This document shows, piece after piece, positions 1 to 10,649 of a stretch of DNA of 64,000 bases. Position numbers and translations under genes: made by a program. Each line of letters starts with the position of its first letter. The first letter of the stretch is position 1. Origin of the DNA: Undaria pinnatifida (lineage: Eukaryota > Sar > Phaeophyceae > Laminariales > Alariaceae); NCBI GenBank assembly GCA_012845835.1, contig JABAKD010000036.1, positions 2,018,001 to 2,082,000 on the forward strand, written 5' to 3'. The notes beneath the pieces are model-generated. The model was not told the origin of the DNA. It made no database searches and saw only the letters and a list, made by a program, of their open reading frames with translations.

Positions 1-126
1 TTTACTGTACCAAGTACTGAATCGAACTATGCGAAGTGCTGCCCTGCCCTACCCGAGGCATGGGTGCCGGCGTATGCCGGCACCATGCGGAGCCCTTGTT
101 AATATATATTTTTAATCTTCCACACG

Positions 127-192
127 CGTCAGCGTTGAGTTCGATAACATTTAGTAATAGTGTCGATACTCATTTTTTCAAGCTGCGTGATA
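127..192 (-). repeat. MSFD-motif dispersed repeat, copy 1 (diverged)
   Basis: Read on the minus strand this holds a CGCAGCTTG-like start, an ATG at 173-171 and the beginning M-S-I-D, followed by diverged sequence and a CAGC-like end. It belongs to a family of nine short copies in the window (see 355, 8918, 17500, 18050, 19914, 24250, 37700 and 61985). With copy 2 it lies in inverted orientation about 260 bp apart. No function is known. Confidence 0.55.
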
Positions 193-354
193 CACCGGCC
201 GCTCGTTTTTCCTAGGGATGTTTTGTCAGGGTGGACATCAACAACAAATTGTCATAATATTGACTACGACACGCTCTTCATTCCAAGGAAGTTGTTACGA
301 TTTGTTAAGATTAGCAGCACTATATAAAACACATACAGCAGTAAAACAGTATCA

Positions 355-510
355 ATTATAATAACTGCAAGGGGAGTCGCCGACCTATATCCTTGATGGG
401 GACACACAACCCGTAATACGCGCGATCGGAGTATCACACACAGCTTGCAAAGATGAGTTTCGACAAAATATTTGATCTCACAGCTGGAGTGTATTTTAAT
501 TTATATACTC
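355..510 (+). repeat. MSFD-motif dispersed repeat, copy 2 (long form)
   Basis: The stretch begins near GGGGAGTCGCCGACCTAT, continues through an ACGCGCGATCGGAGTATC block and reaches GCTTGCAAAG followed by ATG at 453. The translated core starts MSFDKIFDLTAGV. The same 150 bp recurs near 8918-9060 and 17500-17650. It sits in an open frame of 121 codons that I do not regard as a real gene, because the similarity between copies stops soon after the core. Confidence 0.7.
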
Positions 511-3500
511 CGGAGTATATAATAACGGCGCTAACTACCTTCTTAGCACCACCAGAAATGGTCACCATTAAACCTGCAATGAAACGTTCTTATTACTCAC
601 GCATGATTTTCCATCCTGCAATGTGCAGCGTGAGCCGCAGAAATGAAGAAACTAGAAATGAAGACCACTATTCAAGTATTCAACTGGCACTAAAAATCGT
701 GTCAGAGCAAATACACCGGCGCACTACATCGACAATACACCCTTTTCGAGGGATAGTACAGAAATATTCCCGCTGTACCCCCCCCCCTGCGGTAACCTTG
801 TTCACTCACGCAAGGTAGGGTGCCCGAATCACCAGAGACCTTCTCCGTGCAAATGGCACATAAACAGTCATCAGGGCTGGCCTTTGCAGGGTGCTCTCCC
901 TTTTCAGGCTCTTCGGGGGTGCGGCCGCGCTTGCTTCCACCCCCTCCTTCCTGTCCAGAAGCCATGCCTTGTGTGCTTGTTGGTGGTGGTGCTGTTGTTG
1001 TGGTGGTGGTGTTTTGGTTCCGTCGGAAGGGGGCCGGGGGTAAGAGAGGGGCAGGGGAGGGGGGGTGGGGACGGGAGGGAAAGGAAGGGGGGGGTTAGGC
1101 AGGGGGAGGAGGAGAGGGGGTTGGAGGGGGGGCGGTAAGCTGGATCATGCGATTTCGTCAACGTGTTGTTGGTGCTCCGTCGACTTTGGAGAAATTTCTG
1201 CAGCAATCCACTGTGCAGATAATAGAAGTAGTCGTAGCAGTAGTGAAGTATGTAGCAATAGTAGGAGTCATGGCACTAGGAGAAGGAGCGCGACTACAGT
1301 AGTAGCGGCGGTATTAGCAGTAGTAGCGCTAGTATCAACAGTATCAGTAGGAGTTACTGTAGCAGCATCGTGATAGTCAAATTCGGCATTGAGAGGAGGG
1401 AGGTTGTGGGGGCCGGGGGGAAGAGAGGAGGGGAGAGGCGGACTGGGGGAGGGCGGGGGGCGGGCGGGAAGCCGGGGCGAAGGGAAGGGCCGGAGGCGGG
1501 GGCAGGGGGAGGCGCTGGCTATTATACATTGTCGTCAGCGGAATTTTGATGCAAAGTCGGCTCGCGCTATCGATAAATGTCGGCATACATTGACTTTTCA
1601 GGTACTTGCAGTAGTCGAATTCGTGTAGCATTAATGGCACGTAGTAGTCGGGGGAGTATAAAATCGAGATCTGAATCGCTTTGATTCGATTTGTTTCTTT
1701 CCCGGAGAAATTTTCTTCCACTCCACAGTAATTTGAGCCTGTTCTGCGACTGCGGATTTGGTTATAGGGATGATGAGATAATGTGAGAACAACAAGGTCG
1801 CTTAGAGGTGGTGGAAGTAGCAGATAGTAATGGAGGCAGGCGTAGGAGTAGAGTATTGACACCAGCAATAGTGGCGTTATTGTGTCATAGTAGCAACGGT
1901 AGCAGTAGCGGCTGTAGTAGTAGCCGTAGTTGTTGTCTCCAACCGATTGTCGCGTCGGTGACAACAATAAAAAAGTTCACCACACTGGAATACCTTCCCT
2001 GCCTGTATACACGAGCACACGGCGAATCTTAGGCGATTTCATTAACCTTTACCACCGCGACAGCGACCGTGAAAAATTGCCTGAATAGACGGCGCTGATT
2101 GCCGGGAGCACACACGTACGTAGAAACGGCGCAAACTATACAATACGTGGCCGCGGTGCGCCGGATTTCTACCATTCTAGCAAGATAAAGGCCGAACCAA
2201 CTACTGTGCAGAACAGGCTATATCATGTCATGGCGGGTTTCCCATGGGCGTGGCGTGTCATTTGAAGGCTTCAGTGAGGCACGGCGCAGGTGAAATAGCA
2301 ACGAGCGCTGAATGGCCCACACGGGGCTGTTTCGACAAGAACCCGGTTTCAATAATATTGGACGTTATAGGTTGTACCGCATTTTTTTTTGTGGGCAGAG
2401 CAACACAGGCGTAACTGCTATTATTATAGCTCAGGCATATTTTCACCCCCCCCCCCCCCCGCGCGCGCACGCTGACTGTTCTTATAGTATCTCTCAGTCC
2501 TTGTGACACATAACTCTGACACCCATCACCCAACCCACGCAAGTAGTTCAGTTCTTACCACTGTTACGCTATTTTTTACTGATATTTTCACCCCCCCCCT
2601 CCTCGCGCATGCTGACTGCTATCTTTATAGCTCTCAGTGCTTGCGGGACACAACTCTAACGTCTACTACCCCCCCATCGCTTTATTCTCGCAATCTGTTA
2701 GATGTATGAAGGGACGCGAGTTGTTAATGGGGGCATACTCGCGTATATTCTAGTTTTCCCAGGATAGGGTAAATCATATCACCATTCAATGCAGGGATTA
2801 TCTCCAGGGGACTGTATGACATCGTCGTTAATCAACGTCGTTACATCGGCATCGCTACCGCTTCGTTAACGGAAAACTCTTCTTCTGCATTAATCTCGGT
2901 TATTTGAAACTATTGCGTCAGGAATTTGTGGAACATTGCGTCAAGGATTCATCGCACAGCCTTAACGCACCCTTGGAATCGTCAACTGTCCTTTCCGGGT
3001 TGGTTTAGTTGTCATTGCCTGCGGCCCTTAGCTTCGGCGGCGGGCTTCTCTGGGCTGCCGGCGAAGCCTCCTTGTATATGCGAGAAAAGGCACGTCTTAT
3101 CCGCCCCCTTTACCCTCTAATACGCACGCATCGGGCTGGCTTGGAATGTCATACAAAGTTGGAATGTCATACAAAGTGCTAACGAGCAAGAACAAAGATA
3201 CCACCACAATAATATGATTATTCAAACATTGAAATCCTCTGTCTTGTCGAGTGTTTTGCCTTGACCTGTTTCGTTATCAGGCAGAAGATCACGGCAACAG
3301 TCCAAACTGAATTTGTGCCACAAACAATTCATCATGAATAAACAAGTGGATTGTTGAGCTGCAAGTGGCACCTAAAACGTGTTCTACTGTAGCGAAAATT
3401 ATCTTAACCTGGTTTTCTCCTGCAGGAAAACAGACACAAGAACACTCGCACATTTTCTGCGGGGAGCTCGAAATCACACATATCCTCCGGGGGATGGTGC

Positions 3501-4360
3501 GCTGCGAACGCGATTCTGACGATTTTTTCGCGCCAGAGCAGCATTTCATCAGTCAACTATAACCTTGGTGCAAAATACCCACGTGCGAGATTCTTGCCGT
3601 CGTTTTCGTGAAACGCGCGCAAAAACAACGCAAGAAGAATAGCTGGTATGAAAACAACCGAAACACGGTCAAAACGGGGGGAAAATGTCATTCTAGGACT
3701 TAATTTGTTCCGGAGAATACAAAAGCTATTGTTGTAGCATCGTCGGCGAGCCGGGTAGTTGCTGGGCAAATTAATTACAAACCTGATCTATCCGGGATTC
3801 ACGCCGCCATTCTCGCGATACACACTACTAACTATTAGTATTAGAAATGCTGAACCCTTCTCGCGATAAGGTGGAAAGGGTGCGTCGAAGCGAGGAGTGG
3901 GGAGAGAGTGGAGTGCCTGCTATGTCACCTCGGATGTGAATTACGGAAAGGGAGAGAGCTGGAGAAAAAGCCTGACAGGAAATAAAAAAGGTTTTGTAGA
4001 CATGGGACGGAAAATAAACATGTGACTGAAAAATGCAAATATGGCGTCACTGACGAGCCTTCACAGCATGGTGTAGGCAGACGAACCAGACCTATCCGGG
4101 ATTCACGTCGTCATTCTCGCGATGCACGCTATCCATGCTACACCTCAAATTGGTCTGTGTGGGTCTACTTTCTAGGCTATCCCAAAAATTCCGCGCTGCG
4201 CTGCACTCGTATTCGTGCTGCACCTGCATTCGTGCAGCGCAACGGCCAGATTGGTCGAGGCTCGACTTTCGGCCGGCCAGTTTTCGCTCTTGAAACGCCA
4301 CCAAAACACGTGGGGAGGATCCGAGACCGCTCCTGCCGACCTCGAACCCCCCAAGGGTTG
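511..4360. other. Gene-free stretch, low-complexity patches
   Basis: I see no supportable gene. Visible features are G-rich/purine tracts at about 1020-1135 and 1390-1515, a diffuse AGTAGY trinucleotide patch at about 1220-1370 and 1800-1940, and poly-C runs at about 2449-2461 and 2592-2600. Two roughly 130-bp blocks starting with TATTTTCACCCCCCC (about 2430 and 2580) are a diverged tandem duplication. The open frames here follow these tracts and show no domain. Confidence 0.5.
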
Positions 4361-4364
4361 CGAT

Positions 4365-4450
4365 TAGGGTTCGGGGTCGGATTCGGGTTCGTTTGGGCTA
4401 CGGTTAGGGTGTGGGTTGGGGTTTGCTTGGGTCTGGGCCTGCGAGCAAGC
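4365..4450 (+). repeat. Degenerate GGGTT/TTAGGG-like tract
   Basis: A short run of GGTTAGGGT, GGGTTCGGG and GGGTTTGC-type words resembles a decayed telomere-type repeat. It is only about 80 bp and irregular, so it is an interstitial relic or chance GT-rich sequence rather than a chromosome end. Confidence 0.4.
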
Positions 4451-4679
4451 TTGAAATTGACCCAGTTGACCTGAACGAATGAATGCGAGTGCAGCACCTG
4501 CGCTCGTCATAAAGGGACTTCCGATTACTGCGAAGGGATCTCCTACAGAGCCTGCGTGATAGACGAAGCGGGGATCGGTTACCGTCACGTGCTACGATAG
4601 TCTCTCCCTGGTGTGGTATGATAAGGTGGTTCGGTTCGGTTCGAGTAGCGCTTCCGACTGACGGGACCTGTCAACTAGT

Positions 4680-5075
4680 CAATACACACTATACATTATT
4701 CACTATACACTATACACTATACACTATCGTAACTTAGGAATCCCATTTGTATTCGACGGGGCTCATCAACTAAATGCTCCGAAGTATACTGAGGAACGAT
4801 GCCCAATACAGTACCGTATCGAAACCTCATGCTTGTATACTTGTGCTTAAGTACGCACTAATGAGAAACGGTACCCAACGATATCGAAACCGCATTTATT
4901 TGTGCTCTAAACGAACGATATCCAGTATTGTTGGAGCCCCATTTGCTTGTGCTTTATACCTACCTGAGGAACGATACCCAATACGATGGTGACGAAACCC
5001 CACTTATTTCTGCTTGAAACGAACGATTCCCAATACGGTATGGAAACCCCATATCTTAGTGCAATGCAACTGCGG
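4680..5075. repeat. TATACAC tract followed by about five degenerate 55-65 bp tandem repeats
   Basis: TATACACTATACACTATACAC-type repeats at about 4690-4730 are followed by a unit of the form GAACGATACCCAATACGGTATCGAAACCCC plus about 25 bp. Copies begin near 4795, 4865, 4913, 4970 and 5021. Copies differ by point changes. Nothing coding is seen. Confidence 0.65.
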
Positions 5076-5754
5076 TGCTTTCGTTACCTGGTACCACTCT
5101 AGACACCGCAATATGTATCGTTCACTAAGTAGCTATTCTATTGGCCTCTAGGGCTCGGCCAAATGTACATTTTGTTGCGGAGTCAGTTTTGGGCGAGATA
5201 TCTTCTTGAACAAGACTCACGTGAGGAGCAAGCTTCAGAAAACTAAGGTGCAGCCCAATTAATATGATACATACATTATTAGTTAGTGATCCCTCGATAG
5301 TGACGGTTGATACCCGTTATAGTGCCTGTGAAATCGCTTAGAACAGATGCAAACGACGAGAAGCGGCAGTATGCGGAGTAGTGGTCTTACTACCGCTATA
5401 GTGCGGGTATTTCCCTCTATAGTGCACATACCGGCGTCATAAAGGGACCGCTTTTTTCTCTATTTTTGCTCATTCCACCTCGTGTCTTCGCACTTTTCTT
5501 TCTCCTTCTCCCCCCTAAACATAACTCAGATCCGGAGTCATTGCACAGGCTCCTCTCCCCCCTCCCCACTACGGTAAGTGCCGTCGTTTTTTTTTGCGAG
5601 AAGAATTCAGCACTTTCTTTCCTCGTCGACTCGCGTCGAGTTGTGCTATCCCGCGCTATACTGCGCTCTCGACAGTTGGGTCTCTAGACTATAGGAAATA
5701 AAAATCTCCATACATATGATCATCATTTACGGAGTGAATAGCTGTAATCGTCTC

Positions 5755-6600
5755 TGATTTTTCCCCCGGGGAGGAGATCCTTTTTTTTTTTTAATTTACA
5801 CCCCGGGGGGGGGGGGAACCAGAAAGAGGGGGAGATATTTCTGTTTTTTTTCAACACTACCCCGAGGGGGCATCTACCCGGGGGGGAAGCAAGACAAAAA
5901 GACACACACCATAGTCTACACACATAAAACATGGACAAGATCTACGAGCGATAGTTCAGGAAGGAGAGGAAGGAGGAGGAGAACGAGGAAGACGAGGAGG
6001 AGGAGGAGGACGAGGAGGAGGAGGAGGAGGAGGAGGAGGAGGAAGGGGGAGGAGGAGAAGGGGGAGGAGGAGAAGGGGGAGGAGGAGGAGGAGGAGGAGG
6101 AGGAGGAGGAGGAGGAAGAGGGGAGCACGTGGGGATGCTTGGCCCGTCCCGACGGCACTAGATCCTCCGCCCCCAAAAAGAAGGGTCCGCCTGGCAGGGA
6201 ATACCCAGACCCGCCGTTCACGCTGCGCAAAATGACCGGAAGCACTGGGCGCACGTCGTACGAGCTCAGTCAAAGCGTGACGCTTTGCGCTACTCCCGGC
6301 AAAAGAGTGCGGATGGGGACGAAGTGGGAAGGCGTGGAGCGGCAAAGGTGCACAGTATCGACCCGATGACCCTTCGGGACTGGGCACCTGACCCGAAAAC
6401 CTTCTACTCCCGGTAGGATCTCCGGCAAAAATACTCACCCCGGGGGTAAATCCAGGAAGAGCGGGGGGGGGGGGGGCGAAAAAATGATTCTCCCGGGGGT
6501 AAATCAGAAAAATCATGCTTCCAGGCCGAAAAGATGGCGGCGGGGGGTAAATCCGTAACCCGCTGGACCATGGTAAATCGGAGACGATTACGGTACACAC
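5755..6600. repeat. CCCGGGGGTAAATC repeats flanking a long GAG/purine tract
   Basis: The word CCCCGGGGG followed by TAAATC or a close variant occurs near 5765, 5803, 5862, 5878, 6440, 6495, 6545 and 6572. The interval 5950-6125 is an almost pure GAG/GGA purine tract. Poly-Ser, poly-Leu and poly-Pro open frames across it are translations of the tract and are not annotated as genes. Confidence 0.6.
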
Positions 6601-8156
6601 AGCACAAGCACGCGCACGTATGTATAGACTCTGGGCTGTCTCGCTATATGACGAAGAAGGTTGAATCTGGTATTGATAGTAGCGGTGGTCGGGGCACCAC
6701 TGCTGTTAGATGGCTTGCCCAGACCCTAGACTACCCATAGAGTATCTTGTACCATAGACCAGGGTATCCTGCAAGAGCTTTGCCGGACTCACCGCTTCAG
6801 AGATGCATCCATCAACAACGTTTTGGGGGACAGACTACTTGGAATTGTGTGTGAAATAAGTGTTGCGGTTCAAACGTCACGTAAAAGTCCGTATCATATC
6901 ATACGGGGTGTGAAATCTTGAGCTTCGTTGGTTGGTTTCATGTTCTGAACCGTCATCATGCTGAACGAAATGCAGTCAGTCGTCCGACCACACGCAGCAA
7001 GCAAGCGCCCTCGCTGTATATGCATGGGGAAGGTTGCTACCTCTGTGGTGACGGTGTTTTGTTGTGTGGCATCCCCGCTGCAACCCCGAAATTCCTTGCC
7101 CAGACGCACCCATGGATCATAGGTTTGCCCCGTATCATGTCGGTATCATCCCATATCTTACCTCTTTTCGGTGTTTCCTGGGAAGAACGGGTAAAAAGCT
7201 GAAGAGCACAGCACAGCAGCAGCAGCAGTGGTGCCTCGGAGAAATGCCAGATGATCCAGTTCTGCTTGAAGTCTCGGTAGAGCAGGACCTTCTCACGTCT
7301 CGGACAGGGCACACGTAGCGCACGCAGCTCGAGCCAGTGGCGACTTGGATGGCACGACAGGACTCCTGAGGACCCAGCAAAGTGGAAGGCTCTTGAATCT
7401 GGCTGTGCTCTCGGTCGTCGATCGACTACTTGATGCCTCTTGATTTTTTTTTTGTCGGTTTCACGGCGGTCAAACCGGGGAAGAAACACTAAAATCCCGC
7501 CGTGTGACCGCCGTCCCCGAAAATTGTGTTGAAACCTTTTTGGTAGAAGGTTCCCACAGCTGCAAGGCAGCGGAGCGCATCTGTAGTTTGCATGCTCTAG
7601 CTGCGTTGAGCTGTAAAAAGCCGGCCTTGGCACACGCGTGGTACGAGCTGCTTTGACGGGTCTACTTCTTTCACAGGACGAAACTGGAGTCTCTGCTGCT
7701 GTTGCCGTTACTGGACCTGCAGCAGTGTGTGTTCTTTTTCTGATACCATTTTGGGCATATTCGTAAAGTACCGTTTATCAATAACAATAAAATATAAACG
7801 ATACTTATATTTCGGCCCAGAGTGTTATCCCTGGTACTAACTGCTGTGAACCTAAAGTAGATGGAGCACATCATGCCTTTTCCGACTGGCAATAGGCGAA
7901 TGCTCGGCGGTGGCGGCTTAACGGCGTTGGTGGTGGGGTACTTGGGCGCTTGGTGCTTCTTCTGGCTGGCGCGCCAGGTGCGGACTCTTTGGCTGCCGCT
8001 GTTATAATGTTGTTGCTTGTGCTGCTGCTGGTGGAATGTTGGTGGACTGTTGTAAGTTGAGGTTGCGCCGCGTCTTCGACACTACTGCTGTTTTCGTGTT
8101 CACAGCTGTCAATTTCTTCCAGCTTCGTGAAATATGCATCGTACATGCAACATGCA
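6601..8156. other. Gene-free stretch
   Basis: The longest open frame (minus strand, 7037-7633, 198 codons) has no recognisable domain, compositional bias or splice context, so I do not call it. No repeats were recognised apart from a short CAG run near 7213. Confidence 0.4.
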
Positions 8157-8325
8157 TTTCGAAGTTGTATCATATTAGACTAATGCGCAACCCCCCGTCC
8201 GGAGAGGGAGAGGGGGGTTGGAGATGGGAATACCCTGGGGCTGCCCCGCGGGCAACCCCACGCTAACATCCGTATACACGAGCCAACTCCCAACCCAACT
8301 GGCGACATCGAACTCTCGACGCCAG
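8157..8325 (-). repeat. DIRS split direct repeat B2
   Basis: Nearly identical to 9718-9876, from TTTCGAAGTTGTAT to CTCTCGACGCCAG, including a GC-rich palindrome-like core (CTGCCCCGCGGGCAACCCC). It forms the presumed distal (3') end of the element on the minus strand. Confidence 0.85.
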
Positions 8326-8449
8326 TCAAAAGCCAACGACGAACAATCGTTGGCAACTCGAAGACGTACGAGGCAACCACCTATAACGTGCAGCATATTA
8401 AAACGTACACACGCATGTAATATATAGATTGTACGACTTACCCCAGGAT

Positions 8450-9065
8450 ATACATGATAAACTGATGCATTCTTTCCAAAACCGTCACATTTATCCCCTC
8501 AAAATTATGTATAGTTTCCACGCACATATTGAGCTGCCCCACACGCCACACGCCCGCCCCAACCCCCACCCCCCCTATGATAAAGTGGTGATTTTTTTTT
8601 TTTTTTTTCTTTTCCCGAAATCGTCAGATTTATCCCCTTGAAAGGATATATAGTCTATATGCACAAATTGCCCGCCCGTCCGCCCCCCCCCGCCCCCCCT
8701 CCAACCCCGCTCGCTTTTGATCAAAACTAGGCCCCCCACGTCCTTCAAAACTCCGCCCCCCCCTCACCGGTTATTCGACTTACAGGATTCACTTGATAAA
8801 CGGATACATTTCCCTCCACAGCTGTCAGATTTTGTCCCCCTCAGAAACGGGTTATATAGTTTCCGCGCACAGACTGACTAACACCACCCTGTTGACCCTG
8901 ATAGCTACACTGTAGTTGTAAGGGGAGTCGCCGACCTATATCCTTAATGAGGACACACAACTCGTAACACGCGCGATCGGAGTATCACACACAGCTTGCA
9001 AAGATGAGTTTCGACGAAATCTTCGATCTCACAGCTGGAGTGTATTTTCATTTTTTATAATATAT
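8450..9065 (+). repeat. Dispersed 0.6-kb repeat, copy 1, ending in MSFD-motif copy 3
   Basis: Matches 17090-17660 over most of its length. It contains three degenerate internal units of the form GATAAACTGATGCATTC, AAACCGTCAGATTTATCCCC and TATAGTTTCCACGCAC with C-rich spacers, then GGGAGTCGCCGACCTAT and the motif core with ATG at 9004 (MSFDEIFDLTAGV). It lies between the DIRS B2 and A2 repeats, so it may be a nested insertion; its exact ends are not clear. Confidence 0.7.
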
Positions 9066-9495
9066 ATGCCCGCCTGCACACACCATGTATATCAAACAAA
9101 TGCACTTACTTGCCAATATACGGATAATTCCCCTCTCCCACACTTTCAGATTGCGCGCTAAATCCGAGCCGATGCACTGCCACAACGTTCGCTGTTAACT
9201 ATCAACATAATATCTAGGTAAAACAGTCATACGTAACCCCACCGCACGGAGGGATACTCAGATATTAGAGATGCTGAAAAATAAAAAACGCACACAACAA
9301 CGAAAAACCCTTGCACCACGCTATAACGCTGATGCGGCTAGCCCCCACCGCAAACCTGCGCAATTTACGAAACCCCGTCGCATCTTCAGCGATAACGGGT
9401 ACGTTTACCAAAACAGTAACAAACACGCGCAACGTTACTGCGACCGATTAACTCCCCCTCCACTGACTCCCTCAAAAGCACGGGCGGGTGTGTGG

Positions 9496-9706
9496 GAACT
9501 TAAACTAGTCTGTATCACACCTTGGACCTGTAGCTCTGACTCTGCTCCCCTACGCGCTCCGCGTGCAGGTCGTCGCCTACACAGCTGGGCCAGGTGTACC
9601 CAATGCTATCGCTCATACGACTATGCATTACCGCATTGATCTGATTGGTCAAACTTCTTACGTACGTACAAAACCCATATTTTGTCATACTTCGATAATA
9701 TTCTGC
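9496..9706 (-). repeat. DIRS split direct repeat A2
   Basis: Near-identical to 14547-14768, from GAACTTAAACTAGTCTG to CGATAATATTCTGC. A1 carries a short extra duplication (AACTTAAACTGGTCTTAAACTAG). A2 abuts B1 with an 11-bp gap, as expected in the B1-A2-B2 block of PAT-like elements. Confidence 0.85.
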
Positions 9707-9717
9707 TTTGCACTTTG

Positions 9718-9876
9718 CTTTCGAAGTTGTATTATATTAATGCGCAACCCCCCGCCCGGAGAGGGGGGTTGGAGATGGGAATACCCCGGGGTTGCCCCGC
9801 GGGCAACCCCACGCTAACATCCGTATACACGAGTCAACTCCCAACCCAACTGGCGACATCGAACTCTCGACGCCAG
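9718..9876 (-). repeat. DIRS split direct repeat B1
   Basis: Internal copy of B2, lying between the recombinase end and A2. The two copies differ by a few substitutions and a short indel in the GGAGAGGG stretch. Confidence 0.85.
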
Positions 9877-9939
9877 CCTCCAGCACAAACTGGTAGTTGA
9901 CCCGTATTACGAATGTAGTCCCACCCCCCCCGCCCCCCC

Positions 9940-10648
9940 CTACTCGCGAGTCGTAGAGTGCACACGGGATGACACACCTCTTTGTAATTGCGCGTTTGCC
10001 TTACTAGTCAATGCCCACCGGCCCTCACGCTGCAACACCGCCGGTGTTGCACCCCCCGCCGACAAGTGCGTTGCGCCTCCAATCCTCAGGGAGTGCAAGG
10101 CGTACTCCTCCGCACGCACACACGCCAACGCAACCACTTTCCGCAAAGCTGCCGTCGCTTGACGTTGTGTCCACATGGACCATCTGCTATTACCAACGCC
10201 AAACGCAACCAAGGGGGCCGGAGAGGGAAGAAACAAATAACAAGACATAAATTCGATCATTAGATCGACGGCGCCGCCACCTTCCCCCACGCGCATCGAC
10301 GGACCCTTTCGCGCACGCGTGACAACCGCCCCTTTCCGCAGTTGTTCACCCTTCGACCCGCGAAACCGAACCTAAACACGATCCGCGGTTGACCACTGCG
10401 CAACAGTAAGCTGAATGTTTCCGCGAAAGAAGGCAACATCAGCACGCCGCAAACAGTAAGTCTCGTGAACTCGTAACCGGGTTTCCGCGAACATTTCTGA
10501 CGCGCGATTCAAGAGACAGAACGAAGCGCACGGGGCCGGCCACAAAACACGACCCCCGGCACGCCACGTGGGGATCAGCTTCTCGCCCGCGAGCAGCATA
10601 TCCCACGGACAGCACGCATATTAACGAGGACGGAAGCGCGATCCCAGC
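9940..10648 (-). pseudogene. DIRS tyrosine recombinase (broken)
   Basis: Two minus-strand frames carry parts of a DIRS-type tyrosine recombinase. In 10599-10372 the stretch LLNRASEMFAETRL followed by YCLRRADVAFFRG matches the region around the first catalytic Arg. In 10296-9940 EYALHSLRIGGATHLSAGG contains the H-x-x-R box, followed by LQREGRW. The catalytic Tyr expected about 10-20 residues after GRW is not present in the frame; a tyrosine appears only in another frame, so a frameshift or decay is likely. The enzyme would close circular DNA intermediates of the element. Confidence 0.8.
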
Positions 10649-10649
10649 G

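Noticed and set aside
4365-4450. Chromosome end
   Set aside because: Only a short irregular TTAGGG/GGGTT-like run.
5916-6600. Ser/Pro/Leu-rich open frames of 112 and 214 codons
   Set aside because: They follow a GAG/GGA purine tract and have no domain or splice context.
7037-7633. Minus-strand frame of 198 codons
   Set aside because: No domain, no repeat of the sequence elsewhere and no coding-like bias.
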